A stretch of DNA of 64,000 bases from Cranoglanis bouderius (Eukaryota; Chordata; Actinopteri; Siluriformes; Cranoglanididae): contig CM042566.1 in assembly GCA_023630585.1 (NCBI GenBank), positions 6,496,254-6,560,253 of the forward strand, read 5' to 3'. Positions 11,651 to 21,400 of this stretch are shown piece after piece (the first letter of the stretch is position 1; each line of letters begins with the position of its first letter). Under the pieces are notes generated by a model that was not told the DNA's origin, did no database searches, and saw only the letters and a program-made list of their open reading frames with translations. Both the position numbers and the translations under genes were made by a program.

Positions 11651-11815
11651 CAAGAGCAGACCTTCTGATGCAAAAAAGAAGTCTCCAAGAGCCCCAGTGC
11701 TAAATCCTTATGGGATTTCTGGGTTTTTTTTCTTTCTTTTTTTCCATTTTTTTTTTAAACTAAGTGCTATAGTCGGAGAATATAATTTGCTTTATACCAG
11801 CTCCAGCAGTGAAAA

Positions 11816-11868
11816 ACACAGTGAAAAATTTCACACTTTATTTACACCTATAGATTTATACCTGTGAT

Positions 11869-11924
<56 letters not shown>

Positions 11925-13920
11925 CATAAATTTAGGAGATACAGTACACTGTAAATGATTTCTGCTGTTTTCACAGTATTATACTGTTTTTCTCAACAGT
12001 TTCTTGATGTATAAGATGCTTACAGTATGTTACTGTAGATTTTGTTGTTTTCACAGTATTATTGTTGCATTCTCAACAGTTCCGTACTGTGTACACAGTT
12101 TACAGTATGTTATTGTAGATTTTCAATGCATTCTGGGAAATTATCAGTTACTGTATGTTTAAATACAGTAGTGCAAATTGCCCGCAAAAGACACCACACA
12201 AAATTTTGCAGGTAAAATTGCTAGCCAAATATTCTTACATAAAACATCATGCATTATGTAATCATGTTGGCAAGGTCACTCGTGACGTAGGCGGAATTAC
12301 CGACCCAGTGTTTACAAAGCGAACATGCAAAGACTAACAAACGCCCTGTACAACAGCAATAAAAAAAAAGGTACAACAACGATGTTTGTTAGTCTTTGTT
12401 TATTATCGGAAAAGGTTATCAGGAAATTTTTATTCTGGAAGTAAACTTCTCCTTTAATTTCTGTCAGTGGGGGGGTGCATGAGAGTACATTTGAAAAAGC
12501 TTTTTTTGTCGTGTTCAATACTCGTCGTGTCAGTGCATCGTGTGCTTCTCTGCCGACCTGGAGTGTGCTTCGTCATCTGGTGAGTAATAAATCTTAATAT
12601 TTTTATGCATACAGGAATTCTAGTAGCATAACTTTATTGTTAGTTTAGAATAACTGACCGTGACTTTGATATTCAAGGTATTTAATTTATTCTCAACATT
12701 TTACTAGTGTATAAGCTGTATACAGTATGATACTGTAGATTTCAATTTAGTTTGGGAAATGTTACTTTACATTTAAATACAGTAATATGAACTGAGCACG
12801 AAAAACAACCAAAAACTTCCATTTTGTGAAGGAAACTTCAGTTCTATCAGCATCTTTGAGAGTGCCTTTGCCTCGAGTCGCTGTGTTTGTCTGTAAAGTT
12901 TTCGTCATAAATATCTGTTTAGTGATGAATTTTTGTTTTATGCAAACCAAAATGTCAGTAATGTTAATGTTAGTTTAAAAGAACAGCGCACAGCTTTGAT
13001 GTTCTATAACGACTGTCTGTAAGTTAAAAGAGGATTTCATTCATGTTAAATGCTTAAAATACTTGATTAGTAAATGTGATTTTATAAAGATAGATAGTAT
13101 ATGTATCCTCCTAAGGTCAGAATTAACTAATCGTTTGTTATTTAACCCTCTGAAGTTACATTTTTTCAGTTGCTGTGGGGCCCTATGCACAAGCTTTTGC
13201 CACCCTTTTTCCCACTTCCATCACCACCCCCTCACCTGGCCTTCTTCCTCACCTGTCTTGTTTTCTATATTCTACTGTTTTGTAAGTTTGTATTTAATCT
13301 GTTCAGGCTCATTTTTGATATATGAATTGTTCAGTAATTATTTAATTATTAATTTTAGTAAGACTTTTACAGCTGTGCTCTGCCCGGCCTCATGCATTAT
13401 TATGAAAGACATCTAAAACACACAGACAGCTCTGGCATTAAAAAAGGTGACTTGGTGTCACCTTAAACATTTCTCCTGTGCGGTTCAGGTTTTTTAATTA
13501 TTAATTTTAAATAGTTCATTGGTCTTATTTTAAAACAGATTTTTATTGTTGTATTATATTGCATTATTATTATTACTAATGTGTTTTTAAAAAAAATAAA
13601 CAATAAACTTATTTTGTGCAGTTAAATCTTCAGTTGTCCTTTTTCCTATTTCCCATCAACAGTTTAAATTTTCTACATATTCTACAGGTTATACAGTAGC
13701 ACTATAAATGAAATTAAAATAATATTCATAACTGTATAATACTATACAGTATTATTAAAAGTTACGGTATAATACTGTACTTCAAGATGGTAAAAAATTA
13801 CAGTAAAATGCTGTTTTCAGTTTTACAGTATATCTGTAGTTATTGTATGAAATACAGCAACTACTGGATAATTGTTGCCAGTAGGTTACTGTTAATTTGA
13901 CGATACATTTTTCACAGTGT
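11816..13920. mobile_element. DNA transposon relic rich in ACTGT/ACAGT words
   Basis: The two ends are short inverted repeats: acacagtgaaaaattt at 11816 and the complement of acatttttcacagtgt at 13905-13920. Between them the words acagta, tactgt and cagtatt recur very often. Three related internal units begin at about 11990, 12070 and 12690, each with ctcaaca, acagtatg, tactgtag or ttgtag, and (in two) ttaaatacagta. No transposase was recognised; a 117-aa plus-strand frame at 13063-13416 is hydrophobic and has no motif. The superfamily is unknown. Confidence 0.5.
11871..11922. repeat. (ATT)n microsatellite
   Basis: About 17 uninterrupted ATT units. Confidence 0.95.
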
Positions 13921-14203
13921 AGTGATCTGAACTGGTGCAAAAATAAATGGATAATGATGATGGCATTTTACCAGCACTGACATGTATGTAAATAAATCAT
14001 AAAGGAGAGTGTTTTCTTGTGGTGTGGATTGAAACGCTAATTAAAGCAGAAACTTGTGCCTGACTAAAAGACGCTTTAGAAAAGCTTCCGATGTGAATTA
14101 TCCTTAGTGAGTAGTGATAATGTCTCGGGTTACTTGACTGTAACTCTGTTCCCTGAAAAAGCGGGAACGAGATTCTGCACATCAAACGCTAATGAGAACA
14201 TTC

Positions 14204-14310
14204 TTTGTTCGACCAGTTGCGAAGTATGTGTGTCAAACACGCCAAGAATTTGGCCTAAATAACCTCGGTGAGTTACGTCATTGATAACGTGCACCTGCAG
14301 GTTATAAATA
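14204..14310. repeat. left inverted terminal repeat of the DIRS element
   Basis: Nearly perfect reverse complement of 22767-22873. Shared blocks, read on this strand, include tttgttcgacc, gtatgtgtgtcaaac, aatttggcctaaataacctc and acgtgcacctgcaggttata. Confidence 0.9.
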
Positions 14311-14401
14311 GACGTGAAACAGGCGTACCTTCAGGTTACACTTTGTCTGAGAGATGCAAGACATGTCTGCAGTGCAGCATTGAAGCGCAATTATAATTGA
14401 C

Positions 14402-14458
14402 GTTCCCTATCAAAAGCTACTCTCGATGCTGCACATCAAACGCTAATGGGAACGAGAA
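14402..14458. repeat. internal complementary region of the DIRS element
   Basis: Its left half (14402-14428) is the reverse complement of the outermost right end (22876-22902). Its right half (ctgcacatcaaacgctaatg, 14430-14449) repeats the outermost left end (14175-14194). DIRS elements use such a region as the template that joins the two ends during circular replication. Confidence 0.85.
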
Positions 14459-16392
14459 TACCAACGCCGCTGCACTGGAAGTTTCTGAGCCCCCAAGGTT
14501 GTGTAGTGTGTGCGCACAAACATTGAAGAAGGTCTCAGACATGCCTAAGGGATGTTGACTCAAGGACATGTGATCCTGGAGTATCATGGACATCCAAACT
14601 ATAGAATCTGACAAATGTGTGCGGAGAGGACCAATCACACACTTGCTGGAGGGGACACCTTTTGCCAAAGGCATAGAAGATGCAACCCCCCTAGTTGAAT
14701 GAGCCCTAACACCTAGCAGCGAAGCTTGACCACACGCCTCGTAGGCTAGGGCAATGGTATCCCTCACCCAATGAGACACTGTTTGCTTAGTGGCAGCCGC
14801 CCCCGATTGCGGCCTCCATAGCATATGAAGAGCTGCTCCGACTTATGCCACTGGCTGGTGCGGTGGACGTAAATCTGAAGAGCACATACTGGACACAGTA
14901 AGTGAAGTCTTTCCTGCTCCATAGTCGTGAAAGGCAGAGGACAGAAGGCTTCAAGAACGACCGGATGCATGATTGAGAATGGAACTTTCGGGAGGTAATT
15001 AGGGTGAGGATGCAAGATAGCTTTGACCAGCCCAGGGGCAAAGTCTAGACAGGACTGCAGGACTGACAGAGCCTGCAAATCCCCAATTCTCTTCACAGAA
15101 GTAATAGCCATCTTTAGGGTCAGAGACCTGATAGGTGCTGACTCTAGTGGTTCGAAAGGGGTGCCGGCCAGACCCTCGAGCACTATAGCTAAATCCCACG
15201 AAGGGGCTGTAGCTCTCATTGACGGTCTCAACCGCTTGGCTCCACGAATGAAGCGAGCGACTAGAGGGTGCTTTCCCACAGAAACCCCATCAATCGGAGC
15301 ATGGCAAGCCGAAATGGTGGCCACATAGACTCTGAGAGTACCAGGACATGTGCCTGAGGATAATTTCCCTTGCAGGAACACCAGCACTGAAACCACTTGG
15401 CAGTGAACTGGGTCTACGTGGTGCGCCATACGCCAATTTTCAAAAATGTGCCATTTGAAGGCATAACTTCTTCTAGTGGAGGGGGCCCTGGCACTTAGAA
15501 TGGTCTCTACTATGTCAGCAGGGAACCCAGCATCCCTTAGGTGGTCCCCCTCAGGGGCCAGATGTGAAGGTTCCAGAGCTCGGGCCGGGGATGAAATATT
15601 GTCCCCTGTGCCTGAGATAGGAAATCTTTCCTGACTGGAATTGCCCACAGTGAGCCATCGAGGAGAGATATTAGATCCAAGAACCATACTTTGGTCGGCC
15701 AACGGGGCGCTATCAATAAGATGCGAAACTTTGGCCAGGACTCCCGGGAGCAGAGCGATTGGGGGAAACACGTAAAGACTCCATCTGGGCCATGTATGAG
15801 CCATGGCGTCCAGACCCAGGGGAGCTGGAGGAGTCAGAGAGAAGAACAGGGGACATTGTGCTATCTCCTGTGAAGCAAAGAGGTCCACCTCTGCTTTGTA
15901 AAATCTTCCCCAGATTTGACTGATCACTTCGGGGTGGAGTTTCCATTCCCCGAGTGTCACAGCCTGTCTGGACAGCAAGTCTGCTCCCACATTCATATAC
16001 CCAGGGATGTAAATCGCCCTGAGGGACAGGAACTTGTCCTGTGCCCACAGCAGGACCTGCTGCGCTAGCCTGTTCAGGCGGTGCGAACGCAGTCTGCCCT
16101 GGCGATTTATGTAAGAGACTACCGCCATATTGTCCACCCGCACAAGGACATGGTAGCCTCTTAACTGCTGGAGGAAGTATTTCAGGGCTCGAAATAGAGC
16201 CATCATTTCGAGGCAATTGATTTGCCAGTCGAGAAGATGACCTCTCCAGATCCCTTGGGCTGGACAGCCATCCAAGGCCGCACCCCAACCCGTGAGGGAG
16301 TGTCTGTTGTTAGCATCTTGCGATGACAACATGGACCTAGAGTGGGACCCAAAGTCAGAAACCGGGGTCTGAACCACATAGAAAGGGTACAA
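14417..16392 (-). pseudogene. DIRS RNase H and tyrosine recombinase, frameshifted
   Basis: A 542-codon open stretch (16392-14764) begins inside RNase H. It shows GWGAALDG (residues 35-42), the acidic residues E62 (LEMM), D87 (VDN) and D138 (ADLLSR), then LFAS and PLFFS blocks typical of DIRS elements. From about residue 284 it is a tyrosine recombinase, with the first catalytic arginine near R435 (VKRIGDL). A frameshift near 14800 moves the rest into another frame (14824-14417), where the H-x-x-R box AHSTRG is intact. The position where the nucleophilic tyrosine is expected reads TFFNV, so that residue may be lost. The recombinase would integrate the circular DNA copy; this one is very probably inactive. 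Confidence 0.85.
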
Positions 16393-16411
16393 AGCCCCTG
16401 GTGCGTGGTCC

Positions 16412-17500
16412 TTATTGCCTCTGGGGATTGGCCCTTGGATGAAATCCCCTGGCTCTGAGCCACAACTGAAACGATCTCATGTGCAGGAGACCCAAGGGTA
16501 TCACCGTGGATGCAGCTGCCATGAGACCTAAAAGCTTCTGAAAGAAGTAAATTGTAATTCTCTGGCCTAGCTTGATATTTACAATGGATTCGACGTGCGC
16601 AGGAGAAAGCTTTGCCTGCATCGTGATCGAATCCCACACAACCCCCAAATATGTTGTCCTCTGAGCAGGAGAGAGAACACTTTTCTTGGCGTTGAGTCTC
16701 AACCCCAGAGATTAGAGATGAGCTAGGACGACATCCCTATGTCGAAGCGCCAGCTCTTGAGACTGAGCCAGAATCAGCCAGTCATCTATGCAATTTAAAA
16801 TGCTGATGCCCTGGAGTCACAGAGGAGCCAGTGCTGCATCCATGCATTTCTTGTACGTGCGAGGTGACAGAGCTAGGACGAATGGAAGAACCCGATACTG
16901 GTAAGCTTCGCCCCGAAAGCGAACCTCAGGAACTTCCTGTGTTGTGGCAAGATTTCTATATGAAAATATGCGTCCTTGAGATCGATTGTCATGAACCAGT
17001 CCCCTGGCTGGATCTAAGACACAATCATCTTGATCGTCAAGCTCTTGAACTTGTATGTTCTGAGGTAGCGGCTCAACCCGCGAAGATCTAAAATTGGACG
17101 CAACCCCCCATCTTTCTTGGGAACCAAAAAATATTGGCTGTAATAGCCTGACTCTCTGTCTGGTAGGGGAACACGTTCTATGGCCCCTTTGTCCAGCAGA
17201 GCTTGCAATTCCTGTCAAAAAATGGGCTCGTTCCAGTTTCATGGAAGTGGAGACCACGCCGTTGAAATGCGGAGGCCAATATGCAAACTGAATCCTGTAG
17301 CCTTTCTCTACAGTCCTTTCTACCCATGGAGAGATACTTGGCAGTAGCTTCCATGCTGCCAGTTTCTCTGAGAGGGGCACTAGTTTTGACACTTTGCTTA
17401 GATGGGGAGGTGTTAGGTGTCTGGTGTCCTGAAGCATGGCAGGAGGCAAACGAACACCTAACGTTTGGCTGGAGGTTGCTGTTCCCTGAAACACCAGTGG
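16412..17500 (-). pseudogene. DIRS reverse transcriptase, multiply frameshifted
   Basis: The RT is spread over three minus-strand frames. 17208-17014 holds the finger motif FLVPKKDGGLRPILDLR. 17000-16817 holds YQYRVLPFVLALSPRTYKK followed by MDAALAPL. About 16800-16770 encodes the catalytic box CIDDWLIL with both aspartates intact. 16702-16412 holds LNAKKSVLSP and TTYLGVVWDS from the thumb. At least one in-frame stop lies just before LNAKKS. The order and motifs match DIRS elements. Upstream sequence (17494-17230) is a diverged linker between Gag and RT. Confidence 0.85.
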
Positions 17501-17834
17501 TAGAGAAAATTGCCTCCTGAGGGTGCCAGGAAGGAGCGTCTACTTCTGTTGGAACTTCTCGTGCTCCTCCCCAGAGGGGCACACCCCCACAGTCCTGAGG
17601 ACTTGATCTTCAGGACTTTTCCCAGACGAAATGATCGTCCTGAGGTCCGGCCTCTTACTGGGCTGCTGAGGTTGGCGAGCCGCTACCCAGTCCCTACGAG
17701 GGGGCAAATGGCTCACCACACTCTGCTTCTGCGACTCTCACCGCAGAGAGACCAGATTGGGTTGGGGCTGGGTGGCCGACAGCCCTGACACCTGAGCATG
17801 ACGGTGAAGGAACTCATCAAATTTTTGAAGAGTA

Positions 17835-17945
17835 ATTTATTTATTTATTTATTTATTTATTTTTTGAGGTCAGGATTCGAACTCCTGTCTGAAGTGTGAA
17901 AAGCGAGCGTGCAAAAGGTGCACCACAGAACATCCAAGTGTTGAA
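17835..17945 (-). repeat. short tRNA-derived SINE inside DIRS gag
   Basis: On the minus strand a perfect box B core (gttcgaatcc, 17873-17884) is followed within about 10 nt by an (AAAT)n tail (17836-17861). The block is foreign to the DIRS frame and separates the Gag segment ending DLLKDLSTEY from the downstream linker. A clean target duplication is not obvious. Confidence 0.65.
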
Positions 17946-17958
17946 AAACACCTCCTCA

Positions 17959-18398
17959 CTAATACTCCGTGCTTAGGTCCTTCAGCAGGTCAGCCTGGAA
18001 TGCCTGCATAACCACCATGGTGTGCAGGGCAGCACCAGCCTGACCCTCTGCTTGAAATGCCTTCCCCACCAGCGACAATGTTACCCTGCAAGGCTTGGTG
18101 GGGAGGATAGGCTTCTTAAGTGACGACGCACTCCCAGGGGAGAGACAGCGCGAGTGTCTTCCCAACCTGAGGCATCGTCACATACTCATGCGCCTTAGCA
18201 ACCACAATAGTCGAATAGATCGACATCAAAGATACGCGGGGAGTAAGGCTTACTCCATGAGCGAGATGACTCCTATGGAGGTCTGGGAAAAAAGGGGGGA
18301 TATCGATATTGGGATCTCTCGCCTTGGACACCCGACAGAAATCTGTCATCTAGTTTGGGGTGCTTAGGGTTTTCTTGCTCCTATGACCAGTCTAACTT
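17959..18398 (-). pseudogene. DIRS gag, C-terminal half, frameshifted
   Basis: Two minus-strand frames join by a shift near 18150. The first (18349-18116) contains AKAHEYVTMPQVGKTLA. The second (18165-17959) contains PCRVTLSLVGKAFQAEGQAG followed by AALHTM and QADLLKDL. These are the conserved core blocks of DIRS-type Gag proteins. The Gag forms the particle in which reverse transcription occurs. The N-terminal part lies beyond the LINE insertion at 22526-22684. Confidence 0.75.
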
Positions 18399-18408
18399 AA
18401 GCCTGGCT
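18399..18408. repeat. target-site duplication of the LINE, 3' side
   Basis: aagcctggct, identical to 22503-22512. Confidence 0.9.
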
Positions 18409-21400
18409 GATGATGATGATGTTCGTCCGTCGTTGTCGACGATGACCAAGGACATCACATAGGTAGTGAAGAAGATAAGGTAGGGTGTGTCCGGCTGTGG
18501 CTGATAAGGCCGATTTGACCACGGAAGGCTCTGCCGCATGTCGGGCATATGTGGTCTGCTGTAGCTGAGGGCAAGATGTTAGCTCTGGACTTTCGCAGCT
18601 CGCGTTTCCTTTGAGCCTCAACAGTCCTGCTTTGCTCGTATGCGGTGGCACCTTGGCTTGTGCGGCAGTGCCAGGTTGGTCGGTCTAGCGCTAATGTCTC
18701 CCAGGTGTTGGGGTTGATCTCAAAGCTCTTGAGAGCAGCTTTGAGTGTGTCCTTGAAGCGTTTTCTCTGACCTCCGTGTGAGCGCTTGCCTTCTGCTAGT
18801 TCACCATAGAAGAGCCTCTTGGGGAGGCGTGTGTCAGGCATCCGAACCAGGTGTCCTGCCCATCTGACTTGAGCTTTCTTCAACAAGGTGTGAACACTGG
18901 GAAGATCGGCTCTAGAGAGTACCTCTGTGTCTGGAACCTTTTCTTGCCAGGAGATTTTTAGAAGCTTTCTCAGACAGTTCATGTGGAAGCGGTGTAGTTT
19001 CTTGGCATGACGTGCATAGACTGTCCAAGTCTCACAAGCATACAGTAAGGTGGGGAGTACAACTGCTCTGTACACTTTCACCTTGGTGGCCAACTTGATG
19101 CCTCTCCTCTCCCACACTGACACACGTAGCCGTCCAAATGCTGAGCTCGCCTTGGCTATCCGCAATACAACTTCATCATCGATGTTCACTGATCTGGAAA
19201 GCGTGCTGCCAAGGTAGGTGAACTTGTCGACAGTTTTCAGGGGTTCTCCTTCCACGGTGATGACCGGTTCTACGTATGGTTTCTGCGGGGCGGGTTGGTG
19301 TAGGACTTCGGTCTTCTCGGTGCTGATGGTGAGACCAAAGCTTTTGCAGGCAGCGGAAAAGCAGTTCATGCTCTGCTGCATCTTGTCCACTGTGGCGGCA
19401 TTGAGAGCACAGTCATCTGCGAACAGGAAGTCGCACACAGAGTCCTCTTCCACCTTGGTCTTTGCTTGTAGCCTCCGTAGATTGAACAGTTTGCCATCGG
19501 TCCTGAACCTGATCTTAATGTTGGTTTCATCGTCATTGCAGAAAGCATCTGACAGCATCGCCGAAAACATCATGCTGAAGAGCGTAGGCGCAAGAACACA
19601 GCCCTGCTTGACTCCATTGGTGACTGGGAATGCATCAGAGGAAACGCCGTCATCCAGTACTCGAGCAAGCATGCCATCGTGGAACTGACGTACCATGTTG
19701 ATGAACTTGTCTGGACAGCCAAACTTTCTCATGATCTTCCAGAGTCCTTCACGGCTGACAGTGTCGAAGGCTTTGGTCAGGTCAACGAACGTCGTGTAGA
19801 GATCTCTGTTCTGTTCCTGACACTTCTCCTGGAGTTGACGGGCGGCGAAGATCATGTCAACTGTCCCACGCCCTTTTCTGAAGCCACATTGACTCTCTGG
19901 CAGGTGTCCGTCTTCCATGTGCTGTATGAGTCGGTTTAGGAGGACTCTAGCGAGGATCTTGCCGGCAATGGCAAGGAGGGAGATTCCACGGTGGTTATCG
20001 CAAGACTGCCTATTTCCTTTCCTCTTGTAGAGATGGACAATGGAGGCATCCTTGAGTTCCTGGGGGATGACTTCCTGTTGCCACATATTTTGGAAGAGCT
20101 CAGTTAGCATGTGTACCAGGACTGGTCCTCCTGCCTGGTAAATTTCAGCTGGGATGGAGTCGGAGCCGGGAGCCTTGCCATTAGAGAGCAGCTTAATTGC
20201 TTTCTGTACTTCTGATTCTGTTGGAGGCTGTGCCAGGGATGTATTAACGTCGACCTGTGGCATGCGAGCGATGGCTTCGTCATTAATGGAGGAGGGCATA
20301 TTCAAAACGTTGTTGAAGTGATTTGCCCATCTTTCCAGGATTGCTTTTTTCTCAGTGAGCAGAGTGGTTCCATCTGCACTTAGCAATGGAGAAGTACCAG
20401 AGGACTGTGGCCCATAGATGGTCTTGAGGGCATCGTAGAAGCGCTTGGAGTTGTTGCTGTCAGCATACTTCTGTATCTCGTCTGCCTTGTTGCTGAGCCA
20501 AGAGTCCTGCATTTCTCTTAGCTTTGCCTGCACCTTGCCTTTGATGGATTTGAAAGCTGCTTTTTTGGAGGCAGACGAAGTGTCTTGCTGAAAGTCTCTG
20601 TGGACTTGGCGCTTCTCGTCAAGCAGCTTCTGGATCGCTTCATCATTTTCATCGAACCAGTCCTGGTGTTTGCGAGTATTCTGGCCCAGATGAGTGAGAG
20701 AAGTGCTATACACCGTGTCCCGGAAAGCTGTCCAGTCCTCTTCTGCGCTATTTGAGCCTAGGTTGAGTTGGCTCAGCTTGCTGTCCAGGTCCTCACAGAG
20801 ATTTTGACGCACAGAGTGCTGTTCCAGCTTGGTCACGTTCAGTCGCTTGTTAGCCTTTTTGCCTTGAGGGCGCCGCATAGGCTGGATGCGCATGTTGACT
20901 TTGGAGATGATGAGTCTGTGGTCAGTCCAGCATTCTGCACCACACATGGCCTTTGTCACCCTGACATCCTGCCTGTCCCGTCTCCTGACTATGACATAGT
21001 CAATAAGGTGCCAGTGTTTGCTGCGTGGGTGCATCCAAGACGTCTTGTTACGGTTTGGTAAACGGAAGACTGTGTTGGTGATGAGGAGGTCGTGCGCTGC
21101 ACAGGTCTTCAGTAAGAGATGTCCGTTACTGCTGCTTTTGCCAACTCCGTTTCTCCCAATGACTCCCTTCCATGCCTGACAATCTGTACCAACTCTGGCA
21201 TTAAAATCTCCGAGAATTATGAGCTTGTCTTCCCTGTGTACAGACGTTATGAGAGTCTCCAAGTCTTCATAGAACTTGTCTTTGGTCTCTTCGGGATTTG
21301 TCATGGTGGGGGCATACGCACTGATGATGGTGGCGTAGCGCTTTCCTTTGAGGGCGAGCCGCATATGCATGGGCCGCTCGTTGAGTCCTTTAGGGAGGCT

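Noticed and set aside
15713..16288. 191-aa minus-strand frame
   Set aside because: Shadow of the DIRS RNase H frame; it shows only Ser/Pro/Gly-rich text with no motif, whereas the overlapping frame has the RNase H acidic residues.
17835..17945. Genuine tRNA gene (box B at 17873)
   Set aside because: No cloverleaf can be drawn: the 5' acceptor and anticodon arms are missing and an (AAAT)n tail follows, so it is a SINE.
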